Below, piece by piece: positions 34,934 to 47,300 of a DNA stretch of 64,000 nucleotides. Source of the DNA: Aquatica leii (taxonomy: Eukaryota; Arthropoda; Insecta; Coleoptera; Lampyridae); assembly GCA_035610365.1 (NCBI GenBank), contig CM069437.1, forward strand, positions 30,213,507 through 30,277,506, read 5' to 3'. Within the stretch, counting starts at the first letter, position 1; each line of letters begins with the position of its first letter. The notes under the pieces were generated by a model. That model saw nothing but the letters and a program-made list of their open reading frames with translations, was not told the DNA's origin and made no database searches. Made by a program: the position numbers and the translations under genes.

Positions 34934-35260
34934 ACTGCTAACACAGTTTCTTCGGAGAGGTAATTGCAAGCTTTGTGATGCTACATTATAGATAAAAGCT
35001 AAAAAGGCATCAAGACGATGGATGATTAAATCAGGGAGATATCGTCTAACTCTACCCGTAGCTGGAAAAGAACAAATAACACAACAGAAGTAATAACACA
35101 GAATATATATTTATTGTATCACATAAGTAGTTGAAGACGAAGACAGTATATAAGTTTAGTTACATAAACGGTGCAAACAATATTACATGATATCAATCAA
35201 AAAATTAACCTTGTCGAACCAATATTTTTAATATTCAATTAATGACATGTTTTGGCCTTA
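34934..35260 (+). repeat. dispersed repeat family D, forward copy 4 (right part)
   Basis: It continues from 30,250 across the inserted LTR element. CTAACACAGTTTCTTCGGAG, CAAGCTTTGTGATGCTACAT, AAAAGGCATCAAGACG and ATATATTTATTGTATCACA align with 14,979-15,190. The copy ends by about 35,260, where unrelated sequence begins. The first five bases (34,934-34,938, ACTGC) are the right target site duplication. Confidence 0.7.
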
Positions 35261-35286
35261 ATTAATAAACGATGGGCCATCTTCAG
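35244..35286 (-). ncRNA. degenerate hammerhead-like motif
   Basis: On minus, CUGAAGA is followed by UGGCC, a 17-nt loop, GGCCA and then AAACAUGUC. The hammerhead core is CUGANGA ... GAAA, with cleavage after a GUC-type triplet. Here the first box fits, a 5-bp stem II forms and GUC is present, but the GAAA reads AAAA and no good helix I is visible. It is probably a dead relative of the ribozymes of Penelope-type elements. It is weak on its own. Confidence 0.25.
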
Positions 35287-35314
35287 ATACGGTATAATTG
35301 CACAAACAATTTAA

Positions 35315-35351
35315 TAATGCACGTCTAATGTTCAATATTAGACGTGCATTA
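35315..35351. repeat. 15-bp perfect inverted repeat
   Basis: Arms 35,315-35,329 and 35,337-35,351 (TAATGCACGTCTAAT and its complement) flank a 7-nt loop. The inverted repeat overlaps the decayed C-terminal end of the piggyBac remnant read on minus. Confidence 0.85.
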
Positions 35352-36200
35352 CTTACATCAAGTATGTTATAAAAAATGATAGGCCAACGAAAAGTTTTGC
35401 ACGAGTAGGCAGTAACAAGTTTATCTAGGGTATCCACCGCCCTTTTTTGTTTTATTGTAGGTAATTATTATGTCGGGGTTTTCATGGTCTTTATTAGAAA
35501 TTGCATTATAGTGATATATTGTGCTCAAGAAGAGAACAATTTTATTTTTCTTTGGAAAATACGACACAATTATAGATCTTAGTATTTCAAGTTTATTCTT
35601 TCTAAGAGTACCAGGAAGAGCAGTTTTTCTTTCCAGCAAAACTTGGCCTAAGTACGTGTAAGGTAAAAAGGTTGTTACAAGTTATATTATGTCCTCGTAA
35701 CCTATACGTCAAGTCCATCATTACACTGGTTCTTAATTTTTTTCAGGTTTCTCACCTTTTAATTTGCCAAGGTACACTTGCATGTTCCAAATATAATTAG
35801 TATTGCTGTCACAAACTAATGAAAATTTGATACCATACCATTGCTAGACATATACTGTTTGACAAAGAAGCGTCCTCGAAATCTCACCGGCTGCTCAGCT
35901 ATGGTCACGTTCTGGTCAGGTTTGAATAATTTTTGTAAATTTGCTATTCAAATGTCTCACAATTCTCGTACAACCGCTAATTTATCAGTTGTCGGCATTC
36001 GACAGCAACATCGTAGCTCTAAACATTGGACGTCCGTTTTTTTCATCCAAAAAATTTGCAGTCGCTTCTTTATTTAATTTGTACACACCAGCAAGCAGTA
36101 GCACACTAGTATATGCTTGTAGATTTGTTGTAGTCATATGGATCAATTTTTTTTCCATAAACTCTTTTTCCCTACAGATAGGAATATAATACTCCTCATA
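35345..36200 (-). pseudogene. piggyBac transposase remnant
   Basis: Minus-strand blocks in order: AYTSVLLLAGVYKLNKEAT and DEKNGRPMFRATM (about 36,125-35,985), KLFKPDQNVT..EQ.VRFRGR and FVKQYM (about 35,930-35,850). YIWNMQVYLGKLKGEKPEK (about 35,795-35,740) and YRLRGHNITCNN (about 35,705-35,670) follow. In the frame 35,421-35,639 come LERKTALPGTLRKNKLEI, SYFPKKNKIVLFLST and ITYNKTKKGGGYP, then VTAYSCKTFRWPIIFYN-like residues to about 35,360. These are the conserved core and the NKTKGGVDxxD region of piggyBac transposases. The catalytic aspartates are partly lost and frameshifts are numerous. Terminal repeats and TTAA duplications were not found. Confidence 0.75.
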
Positions 36201-37279
36201 CCGCTTGGACCTACCAACAACAAAAACTAGTACTGTAGCAACATATGCAGCTGATACTGCTATTCTGGCATCTTACACTGATCTGCCTTAAGAAATCTAC
36301 AAATAAATTTCAGTTTTGGTTAAAAATATGACAAAAAATAATACTAAATCCACGCATTTGACATTGACTTATAGAATTAAGTTATGGGGTACTGCTAGTT
36401 TTTTGACGCGTTTTATTACGTTTCCAACGTAGTCATTCTACATGATATCCCTCTGGGATCTGTGAAAAATGCCATACATTGATTAAGTGCGAAGTACAAT
36501 AAAACAGTGTCAAGTCTTATAAGGTGCATACGCTAAAACGTATGCTGCCATCAGATCTAACTCTAGGACGGAGATAAGCTTAAAAATTAAGACTGCATAG
36601 ACAAATGAAATCTAGATTGAAAATAATTTAAAAGGAGATCACTTACTGGAGTTATATTCTTGTCAAAACAGACGTTTATGGTCCACCGAGAGATTGCAGA
36701 TCTCTAATGGAGTTAAGAAGTAAGCGCATGATATAAACATTTTTTGTAAATTAATTCTAGGATTAGTTTTTAAATTATTTGTTTTAAAAAAATCGATAAA
36801 TAAATATTAAATTTCGGCGAAATAAAATCAGTAGTGTTTCTAGTGTTGATGAGTCTCTAAAAAAACAGCTGTCTAATGCTTCTTATGTTAAAAGTGTTTT
36901 GGTATGATGTTTGCAACGTATAAGATTTATTCTGGGAACGCCTACCTCCAGTTATATTGGAAAGGGGGAGGATTGTTGTGACGTTGAAAAGTTTTGACAT
37001 CGTAGTTCGATGAAAAAAAAAATCATCTATCCGGTCTGACATCTTCTAACGTTATGTGCGCACAACGAAGCTTTCATTTTTGATTATTCACACGCATCCA
37101 TGCGAGTATTGGGTGTAATACTTTTACTATTTTTGAAAAAGTTTTTATTATCATTAGCTGGATCATTTACTAGGAAAATTTTCATGATGACTTACGTCAG
37201 TTGCGTTGAACATTTCAAAACCTTCGAGTATTAGATAAAATTCTAACCGTATTGGAGAATACTCTTAATGCAACAACAT
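36201..37279. other. unassigned DNA
   Basis: It may include the lost N-terminal part of the piggyBac element, but no motif is recognisable. A 7-bp inverted repeat (GCATACG, loop CTAAAA, CGTATGC) lies near 36,523. Confidence 0.4.
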
Positions 37280-38010
37280 AATTAATTCGAAGAAAACTCG
37301 GAGCATTTCATTTGTTTTCATTGATCGTATAAACCAAGAAAAATTTTCTTCTGATAATACCGTATGCCAGCGAATTATAACAATTTCCAAAATTGTGCCG
37401 CTAGCTAGTCTTATTCTTCACAAGAAAACTAAGCTGTAAGTAATATATTTCCTACTTTAATTTTTTGTAATTAGATTGTCATTCAATTGTATATACGACT
37501 GGGCGTAGTAGGTTTTTATCGCAATTAAATTTTTTTTTTGTGTGTCACATATTATTAGACGGTGGACTCTGGTTCTCTGAATTATTGAGATGTGCATGTT
37601 TGTATCATAATTGCAAAATAAAAATTTATTTATTTTTGGAATGTAAAAGTTAGACTGAAAAATTTAATTTGTTGTACGACGTGTGGTCTAATCAAAAGAA
37701 GTTTATTTTAACCGCTATTGTCTGTGATATTGACCTACTTTCTAGCGTTTGATCGCACTTATGTAAATTTATCTTTTCTTTTCTAAGGATTTTACTGTCT
37801 GTGATAAAATAAATATACGCGTTGTTACAACTGCTTTTTTGTCATTTGCTTTATTATTTATTTATTTATTATTTGGGTATATTTAAACTGCATCTCCCAT
37901 CCTAATCTTTCATTGTTTTGGCGTCTTTTTAACTTGTTTTATAATTTAGCATCACAAATCTTAGGACGCAATCACCGAATCAAACTGAGTTAGTTGCTGC
38001 CGTTTAACTT
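37280..38010 (-). repeat. dispersed repeat family D, reverse copy 2
   Basis: Blocks GACGGTGGACTCTGG, GTACGACGTGTGGTCTAATC, TATTGTCTGTGATATTGACC, TTACTGTCTGTGATAAAATA with an AATAAATA, ATCTTTCATTGTTTTGGCG and CTGAGTTAGTTGCTGCCG lie in the same order as 6,960-7,935. The distal third is truncated or too diverged to follow. Confidence 0.65.
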
Positions 38011-41000
38011 ACCAGATAATTCTCCTAACATGTTATAAATTTTTGCAGTCATAATGATTTTTCTTCTTTATTATTACAGTTGAAAAATATACATCGCGTT
38101 TTATTCAAACAATTTTAAAATTTGCGTTTGTAAAATGCACAAATTAACTTAACAGCGTCGTAGTTTCTTACATGTTAGATAATTCACAGGTGGCTACGAA
38201 ATGACGTATGCCACAACACTTTTGATATTAATAGCTTTAATTGTAAAAACGACATGGCAACTTAATTACAACTGTTTTTGTACGTTGTAAAAATAATGCG
38301 ACAAAAAAAATTTGGAAAAACTTTTAATCCTGAACTAATCAAATAAAAGTTTTAACCATTTTAGTTTCTAAAACAACTAGGTTTTCTTTAACAAGGACTG
38401 CATTAACTTAATTTTTAATGCATCCGTTAGCAATACCGTGACTTGGTTGCTAAAGTTTGTAAACGATTGAAGTTGACATTCAAGAGAGCTGCTTCTATTT
38501 AAATAGCCAAAGGTGTTTGCTACTGGATTCTCACCCTGTCATGTGAATACTAAAATTCTGCTATATCCAACTTTTACCTTTTTGTCATGTTTACCCGTTT
38601 ATTGAAACGACTATTACAACATTACGCCCTTGCGTGTTAAACGCTAAACGTAATAGTCTGCAAATGTGTTTCAATATAAATACTACTCCTGCAAACGGCA
38701 GATTCCCAATAAAACGCTATTACGTAACAGACAGTTCGATGATTTCAAAACACAGTAAATTAATACTTATCTCTAAAATCACTGTTTTTTCTAACAATTA
38801 AAACATCAATCACAAAGTCAACGATTGAATGGATGCGTTCAAGAAACTATTAAGTTCGATTAATTGAAATTATATCGTCTGAGAAAGTTCGAGCAAGTTA
38901 TTTAACACGCATCATTCACAACATCAAAGTGTAAACGCCCAAATGTCTATTTAATTAAATTACTTTAAACTTTAACCGTTTCGAGATATTTTAACTAGAA
39001 TACGACGTTTTATCGAATCAAATACAAAGAAAGTTTCTTTTTATACACTATAAAATTTAAACGAGATTTTTTTTAACAGTGCGTTTTATTTTAATCGAAT
39101 GTCTTCATTCCATATTTTCAATAAATTGTTTTTTATCAGTCCATTCAGAAAAATGAATGAAAAATAAGTTACTGTAGATATATTGTTATTCGGTGTATTT
39201 TAATAAAACTAAAAATAAACTTATTTGACAATATAAAAATATTCGAACACAACATAACAAGAAAATTTTACTTTTTAAAACATTTGGTAAAATAAGTACT
39301 ACATAAAAAGCTTGCGATTTATCAAGTATACACAATGAGGGCTCCGCTGTTTTAAGCTCGTGAGTTTTTGCTCATTAAATAGCTAATTTTAAAAAATGTA
39401 TCTAATTATTTTATCAAGTCTTGAGCAGAAACAAAAAGTCGAATTAACACAATGAAAAATACTCTTAAAATAAAGGTCATAAACAGATATGGCTTATAAA
39501 TAGAATTTATTAAAAATTGCTTTGGTTTAGTTTTTTAATTGCGCTGTAATAATTCTTTTAATTATTTAAAATGCATTTACATTTTTATTAGTGTTTGAAA
39601 CAACATTTCTACATTTGCCAATGTTTTTAACAGTTAACTTTGTATTCTGTTGCACGTTTTAAGTTTTATATTTGTTTTAATTACACTGAGTTAATTAAGA
39701 ATAGACTTCTAAAGCCAAACAATGAAACAAAATAATCTTAACTTTAGTTAGACAACAGAAATTGTAATTAAGAAATTAGTAAACAAACAAGTTAGTTGTT
39801 AAAATAAACTATAAATTTGTATTTCATTTTATAGACTCCAGGCGTTATGGCCGCGTAACCTTACTTAGTCAAACCCTTCAAATAGCGCACAAGTAATTGT
39901 CAAAAAAAGAAAATAAAATTAAAACACACGAATACTCAATATTAGTAAAATATACGTAATTTGCTTTTCCTAATAATCTTTTTTTATATGTACCAAATTT
40001 AGAACGTTTTTCATTGTTAGATATAGTTTAAAAAAAATTATTTTACAAATTTTATTTAGTATTTAGTAAAGCAACTGAAATCTCTACAAACAACGGTAGA
40101 AAATCCAACGGTTTTAAAGACATCTGTATTAAACAAATTTATTTTGTATAGATATAGTTTTGTATAAGATATATGCATCTTAAATTCTCGGTTCTGCTTA
40201 GACCTCTCGCTCATAAAATAAAACCACATACTAAAAAAATCTAAAGTTTAGTACAATGCAATTACGATTTAAAAAAAATATCTACAGTGCACGCCGCTTA
40301 ATATAACTACATTGAGCCTATTTGTCAATAGATCATTGACTTTCGCTGTCATTAAATCCAATGACAATTTTTCTACCCTCCGTACTAATTTATAGTTTTT
40401 TATATTATCATACGTGGTATTTTTACCACAGGATGGCGTTCCAAAGACATTTTAGATAATAAATGTTTATTGGTTAGAAAACAGATGTCTTAGAAAATGA
40501 AATTATAGTATATAGTCAATGCAAGCAAAACATGTTAAAGCAAAAGTTCTAACAAAGTATTAAAAATACTGTTTTGAGCCAAATAAATCGAAAATTACAG
40601 ACCTGTTGCATTAAATAGTTGCCCAAGTTTGTAGACACCGTGAATAAAAAAAAACAATGTTATAACGTTTAATTCACCGTTCTAAGAACTACATATTTCT
40701 TGCTGACACCAAAAACAAAAATAAATACAAAATAACGTTATTACATAAGACGTAGTTAAATTAAGTTGTTATTCTAAAAACTGCACATTCTTTCTAAGTA
40801 CACTAAATATACAAAGTAACAAAGATAACATATCTACAGATATTTAAAAAGCCAGTCAAAGTAAATTACCAACATAGCAACAATAAAACCACTGTTGTGT
40901 ATTGCATAAATTCAGCATTCCATTTTGTGTAGAACTAGACTCGTCCAATAAAAAACATTCATGTAAAATAGGTTATTATGCTACTTTATATTGTAAAGAT

Positions 41001-41755
41001 TATAAACAATAATAATTATTTTTCTTATATCAAAAATAGACAAATTGAGCTTAAATATAAATCTTTTGTTAAGTAAGAATGGGTTTTTCAATGCTGAAAT
41101 GACAATGTTGTTTTTATGTAGTAGCATACGTCCGGCTTATTCTTTAATAACGTGATAACATTACTCAACTGATAACAGTATCCGGAATTATAATAAGTGG
41201 TGTGTACTGTTTTAATTTTTTTTATGTACTCTAACTTCAATTATTTGTGCAGGTCGGGACCAATCCTACACCAGAAAATCGACGGTTAATCCGCACAAAC
41301 TTGTATTGTTACAAAAATGTTGTCTGATAATGATAATAATTGTTTATTAATTGTAAAATAACTAACTCGGAATAAATAAAAGCATTTGAATTTCGAGTTT
41401 CGCAGGTTTAATAAACTTATATTTTAAAATCTTGTTGCTTCTATTTTTTTTATACAGAGCATAAGTTTAAACTTATTTTTTTTTATCCAAATGCAAACGT
41501 TTTTCTATCAAGATACGTGTTAAAACGTAATAAAAAAGTGATACTCGAAAATGTGATTTTTTGAATAAAATTCTATTTATTAGAAAACCCTTTAATTTTA
41601 AATATATTAAACGTTTAATAAAAAAGTTTTAGCATTACACCTCTTCTCTTCTTCTTCCATACATGTTTTTCCATACAGATAGGATCGAGTAGCTCAGGAG
41701 TGCTGATGCCAGTCCCAAACCCGAATAAAGAAAAGACACTAGTAAACGAAGCTAG
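38011..41755. other. unassigned AT-rich DNA
   Basis: Long AT-rich stretch without a supported gene or element, apart from the 46-bp dispersed repeat at 40,326. Confidence 0.45.
40326..40372 (+). repeat. 46-bp dispersed repeat, copy 1
   Basis: AATAGATCATTGACTT followed by CGCTGTCATTAAATCC and AATGACAATTTTT matches 50,082-50,127 with about five mismatches. It is probably the end of an unrecognised element. Confidence 0.6.
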
Positions 41756-42125
41756 CAACATACTTGCAGATGAAGCAATAATATATGCTCACAAAACCAA
41801 ACAAGCCTCGGGACACGAACTACCGAAAACGATGACGACCCACGCAAAGAAAATGTGAAATGGATAACGCAACAAAAAGTAAAAAAGTTAACTAGGAAAG
41901 TCTTCCGTATATCAGGATGCATAAAACATATATGGAAGAACAAACATCTTAAAAACAAAAGTAAAGTAAGAACATATAAGACACACACAAGACCAATCTT
42001 GACATACGGGGTTGACACCAGAGCAGACACCTCAAAGACAATGCAGATGTTAAAATCAGTATAAATTAAAGTAATAAGAACCATTCATGGCAAAACCCTA
42101 CACGATAAAACAGGCTAGCTAAAAG
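41756..42125 (+). pseudogene. LINE C-terminal remnant
   Basis: The + frame 41,855-42,064 encodes KVKKLTRKVFRI, IWKNKHLKNKSKVRTYKTH, TRPILTYGVDTRADTSKTMQ and then, after a stop, VIRTIHGKTLHDK. This is the segment after the RT palm in many arthropod LINEs, where functional copies read xNKxLSxxxKxRIYKxxxxPxLxYGxExW. It is followed by a ILRxIxGxTxRDR block. Nothing of the palm remains upstream. The clade is uncertain (RTE-like is possible). It is a 5'-truncated dead copy. Confidence 0.65.
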
Positions 42126-42689
42126 TGCAAAAATAAACAAGCCAATAGGGAAAAGAACACACGGAAGAGCATCAAAACGATGTAATTCAACATCAGAAAA
42201 GGCTTAAAATGGTGAAAATAGAGCATTATACGTAAATTTCAAAAATAAAATAATACACAAAGTGTTCCATAAAAAATTTTTAATTTTGTACTGCCCTGCT
42301 TTTTTAGCACCCTCTGTATACTGCACATTAATTTTAAAATGCGCACATTTAGTAACTGTATAATATAGTATATACACTTTATTGGTAAAGTTTACGCACA
42401 ACGGGCAAACTTACATTATTCTATTGCTGACTTACTCGGTACAAATATATGCAGTACATTAGTAAATTAAATACAACATTTTATTAACCGAACAGGGTCT
42501 TTGATATCTCCAAAATATCAAAAATTCAACATAATTTGAGGTTTTTGTTGACAAGTGCGCAAAAGCTGTCAAAGACGGTTTACAAAACCGAGAACTTAAA
42601 ATTTAGAACATTAAATATATGTATATATGTGTGTATCTATAGGTAAAAGTAAAAAACAAACTTATTTGAAAGAAACAATTAGTTACTTT
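42126..42689. other. unassigned DNA
   Basis: Nothing recognised. Confidence 0.4.
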
Positions 42690-43575
42690 CATTTGATGTT
42701 ATGCTAAAAATATTTTGGTGTGATTTTTGTATGAATTCTGTCTCAAAAGTACTTTTTACATACAAAACGTCATATGTCCTTGCGACATGTGTAGTAACAT
42801 TTTCAATTGACGATTTCGGTTTTGTGCAGAACAAAAGTCAGACGTATAAATGTCCGTGAGTTTTTCCGTTATTAAATGTTTTAAATCATTCACTTCAATT
42901 TTGTGTACTAAATTATGGCTTAGAATGCGTTTGTGTTGAGGAATTTGATTTTCTATTTTGTCATTAGCAACTTCGGCTGTCTACACGTGTCCTATAAAAT
43001 ATTAAAAATGGTGTTAAAATTAGTTAGTTAAGGACATCGAAACCATTGGTTAACTGCTACAAATGTAAATGAATTGGAAGGCTCACTTACCGAAATGTCA
43101 GTATTAATTTAGGGGAAATTTGGTGCACCTAGTTTTTTTTTTCATAAATCGTATGAACCAAAAGAATTTATTATGTGATAACGCTATATGTACTTAACAA
43201 TTTACATTTCAGCAAATTTTATGAAATTATGGAGAAGCTGCCGTTAGCTAGCCGCATACTTCGGAAAAATTTTGATATTGTATCTTCTATTTAAAGTTTC
43301 TTTTGTCTACGTTGTTAGTCGTTTGAAAGCATCACTGTACGTACAAGTTAACTTTGTTGTCACAGTTAAACTTTAAACTTTTTTGTTATATATTATTAAA
43401 CGGTGTGCTCTGTTTCGCTTAATCTCAAGATATTTTATATTTGTGTTATATTTACCAATGTAAATTAGTTTCTTTGAGAATGTCAAAGTTAGACCAACAA
43501 ATGTGATTTTATGTACGACGTAAATTACTACACTAAAACTTTCGATCCACTCGCCGAATTATACTGAGCTAGTCG
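42690..43575 (-). repeat. dispersed repeat family D, reverse copy 3
   Basis: It starts with GATGTTATGCTAAAAATATT and TTGGTGTGATTTTTGTATG, the complement of the family's distal end as in 26,800. It continues with a CTAGCCGCATACTTCGG block, TCTACGTTGTTAGTCGTTTG, ACGGTGTGCTCTG, GTACGACGTAAATTAC and the terminal CTGAGCTAGTCGCTTGCAT and AAGTTACG. The middle, with the TGTCTGTGAT segment, is deleted. Confidence 0.65.
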
Positions 43576-43582
43576 CTTGCAT

Positions 43583-44880
43583 TTAAGTTACGGGTAAATT
43601 CTCGTAACATTGGTTTTTATTTTTTAAACTTATTTCGTCTTTTATTTTTCGCAAATTTAAATGAGTAGTTATATCAGTTTCTTTTTGTTGGTCAAAACAC
43701 ATCAACAATTTATTCACCACATTAGTTAATTTACTGTGACATACCACTAGATTCGGTACTTTGTTTTTGACTTCTACTTTGTAATGTGGTAGATATGTCA
43801 GAGTTCTGTTTAATTTCACACATTTCTTCCTTTTTTATTTATTGGAAATTGACATCATTGTTATCGCATTCTAACTAATTTTGTATTTCGGATATGTGTT
43901 TGAGTTGACGTACTTCGTTAGCAGTATAGTTTATGTCATTTGTTGTGTCGGTGTAAATTTTTCAGCTCCGGATTTACTGATGCAACAATACAAACTTTTT
44001 ATGCTGTTTCGAGCGTTTGCTAGATAATAAACAACATATTTCAGATTTAAAGATTTCCAAAAACGTAGATCACAGTCTGTCAATAAACTCATCAATTTTT
44101 TCTTAAATTCTTTTTAGTAATTCAATAACTCCTTGCTCCATTGGTTGGAGTAAAGTAAATTGGTGGTAAAAAATACGCAAACATTTTCCCGTAATCTGAT
44201 TTCAAAACATCTTGGCAAGAATGATAACGTGCGTTATCTAGAAAAATACGACTTTTGGTGATAAATTTTCCCTTTTCTTCACAAAATTCTCAAACGTCTG
44301 AGATAAACCTTTAATGGAACCATTCTTCGACAATTGACTAGTTCGTCTACGGTAAATGTTGGTGAAATTTTTAAATTTTTGAATACTGATACGTTTCGAA
44401 ATTTTTTGACTACACCCTGCTTAAGTTTATAATTACCAAAAGCATTACCACAACATAGTAGAGCTAGGTGCTGTTTATTTATTGTTTGGTGCTAATGTTT
44501 TTGTTGGTATTTATTCAGTATAGTCACGTTTCATCTGCATAATCAATTTGATGATTACTTAAGTTGTGAAGTAAATCTAAATTTTTGAATTCATAATAAA
44601 ATCGTCAGTCGACACTTAATCTTTTTCTGGTTAAAGATAATTTTCGTATTCTGTTGTTTAGATCTATGTAACCAGCCAATTGATGCATTGAAAATCCCAG
44701 CAATTTTTAACACATAAAAAATTTGACCTTGCCGTTGACACATTGGTTCATAAATTACTACTCCTTTAGCTCTCCTCCTCCTTCCCCTCCTAGAGATTAT
44801 TTGCACTAATGATGTTGACTGCTGCTGTTAAATTGCCAATGTTTTGCTTACACCATTTTGTTTTTTTTTTAATAATTACA
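43583..44880 (-). pseudogene. pogo/Tigger-type DDE transposase remnant
   Basis: Minus-strand blocks in order: GVSKTLAI (end of the first helix-turn-helix, about 44,850); PMCQRQGQIFYVLKIAGIFN and ASIGWLHRSKQQ (CENP-B-like second DNA-binding domain, in the frame 44,591-44,806); NADET-like YADET near 44,540 (first catalytic Asp). Further blocks are LALLCCGNAFGNYKLK (about 44,470-44,420), VVFFLDNARYHSCQD-like residues with the second Asp (about 44,255-44,215), FLPPIYFTPTNGA and QGVIELLKR (about 44,185-44,110), and LNLKYVVYYLANARNSIKS (about 44,035-43,980). The C-terminal frame 43,583-43,819 has LLMCFDQQKETDITTHLNLR. Stops and frameshifts occur throughout. Terminal repeats were not found. Confidence 0.75.
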
Positions 44881-46999
44881 TGCTTTTGTTTGATTCAAAG
44901 TACTACTAATCGTTTGCGTTTTTCATTTTTTTTCGAAAATAACTTTTTATTTGCATTGCATTTTATTTAGTTATACACTAAGTTCTAGTCTTCATTAGAA
45001 CTCAGGCATTACTGAACGCCAGGACATGATACCATATTTTATACACCTGTGTGCAACGTTTGTTCTAATTAGCAGTGCACGGAAAGCAACGGAAACAAAT
45101 TTCATTGAATTTTAACAGCTAGGTTTTGTGATATTTAAAAATATAATTTTGTTTGGTTAAAGAAATTTTTCGCCTGCTTTCTTAGTTTTGTTCCTACATT
45201 GCAGAAATTTGCATGGTGTGGCATCGATAAAATTTATAAGCAAAGTTTCAGTAAACTGCCTGACATAATGAGTGACAAACGCTCACAAAGTTCACAATTC
45301 CCAATAGGGTACGAAAAATATTTACGACGACGATATTCTAAAAGAACAGCAAGCATTCGATCCACAACAGAAGTATTAAACGTGCCCAACACGTGATTTA
45401 ATAGGTCCCATCATAAATGACAGAAGCGATAAAAGAAAATTAAATTTAACCGCAAAACATAAGTGTGCTTCATACCTCAGTAATTCTTCCTATAAGCAAC
45501 GATTGATTTTAAATTTGATTTTCCATGTGAAACGATTAGACAACCAAAGATTTAAAAATAACTTTGTTGAGCATTTAAATTATATGCGTTTACTATGCAG
45601 TTTGCATGTAAAATGTCAAACGCGTAAAATAACTGAAAAAAAACGCAAATGCTACCAACTGAATTTGAAACAAACGATGCAACTTATATGTACCAAATAA
45701 GTCAAAAAAGACTTTTAACATAAAAATTGTTTTGTTATTATACTTTTTTTTCATTGTGTTTTTTCTATCATTACTGATCACTTATTTACATTAACTTGAT
45801 TAAATATATCAATTTTTGTTGTACCAGAGACGTAGATATGTTTTTTTAAACTGTAACACGCTAAAGTTGATAAAATAATTGTTTTAATACAGTAATATCA
45901 GTGTAAATATAAATTTGTAGAGAAAAGTAGGTAGATAGAGGGCAATAGTTGCGGCAGCAATCTTAGCATCTGTACCGATATTATTATGATGATATTTTAA
46001 AGGAGTCCATGTACTCCATTAGGTAATGTTTTGTTGAATTCATGTTTTAAGCAATTTTTTGTTTACTAGCACTTGAAAGTTTCTCTTCCTGTAACCGCTT
46101 TACCCGTCACTTTTACCGCCCGCTATATTGACGTCGCCTTTGAGGTTCATCGTCAAATTAAGTCAAGATATTTATCATTTGTCGTTAATTACAAGTTTGG
46201 CTTTAAGCTTTAAGAACACAATTTATGTTATAATAGTTTTTAATATTTTTATACAACTTAAATAATTAAATTTTGTGATAATTTAAAAATACAATTTTTA
46301 ATTTAAATAGAATTGTAAATTACATAAGTTTATAGTTTACTAGTTCATTTTAATTAATCGTAATTTGCGCAATGCCAAACCCTTTCAAATTTTTTATTCA
46401 TTAATTTTTTTTGTGTGCATTAACCCAATTTTTCTTTTTTTTTTTAATATGTTTAGTTCATGTTTATATTTTAATATTATTATTGTTGGTCTTATCTAAT
46501 TAATAAAAAACTGATCTTTATCACTATTTTTTTGTTGTAATTCAATTTTATTTACGTCGGATTTTGTTTTTCAATAAATATTTGTTATTGAAGTTGTAAA
46601 TGAAGTTTTTACTGTACACCCGTTTGCGTTGTATTTTTGTTGTTGTTTTGTTTAAGTGTAATTCTTAGATTTATGTCGTTAAAGCAATATGATGAGTTTC
46701 TTGGTGAATATAGATCTAGAAGCTATTCAACATCGTGAATTTATTTAGCGCTGTACCAATTTCATCTTCTTTCCCGTTTTTTTTTGACATCTAAAAATTC
46801 ACAATTTTCACGATTTAAAATGAGTTTTAGTACGTTTTAACTGTCCAATAAGCAACGTTACAATTGCAGTCGTATGGCGGTGAATACCACAATAATTATA
46901 AAATTTTTAGCTGTAATACGGTGCAGTCTCTGTTTGATTTCCGGATGTGTTTAAACGTCATAGTCAATTTAATTGTTATGCATCAACATCTATCGTATT
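44881..46999. other. unassigned DNA
   Basis: No supported gene. Short overlapping frames at 45,199-45,781 on both strands show no family motif. Long T-runs occur near 46,430-46,445. Confidence 0.45.
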
Positions 47000-47300
47000 G
47001 AAATGTTTTTTTTAGAAAAATCTTTCTTGAGGCAGCACACCTAAACTTTTAAGGGGCCGATGAGAATTAATTTTCCGGTTTGCATTTTTAACGGAGATCT
47101 CATTGAGGTTAGTGATGAATTTAACCACACGTGGTTGCCGATGAAAAAATTTCTTGTTTTTTTTACTCTTGTTTTGTAACTCCCATGTTGTTTTAATTGC
47201 TGACGTTTCACCATTGGTATTGCTAACAACACAACTCATAATTACCGCCTAAGACAGTGTAATTGGGAAGAAAAGGGCATGGCCTATATCGATGGGTGCG
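47000..47300 (-). pseudogene. possible LTR-element integrase C-terminal remnant
   Basis: Minus-strand residues ..KNFFIGNHVWLNSSLTS-like and MQTGKLILIGPLK (frames 47,012-47,239 and 47,041-47,232) resemble the xxFxxGxxVWxK...KFxxRxxGPYxI segment that follows the integrase core in Ty3/gypsy elements. No catalytic core is visible upstream within reach. The resemblance is modest and could be coincidental. Confidence 0.3.
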
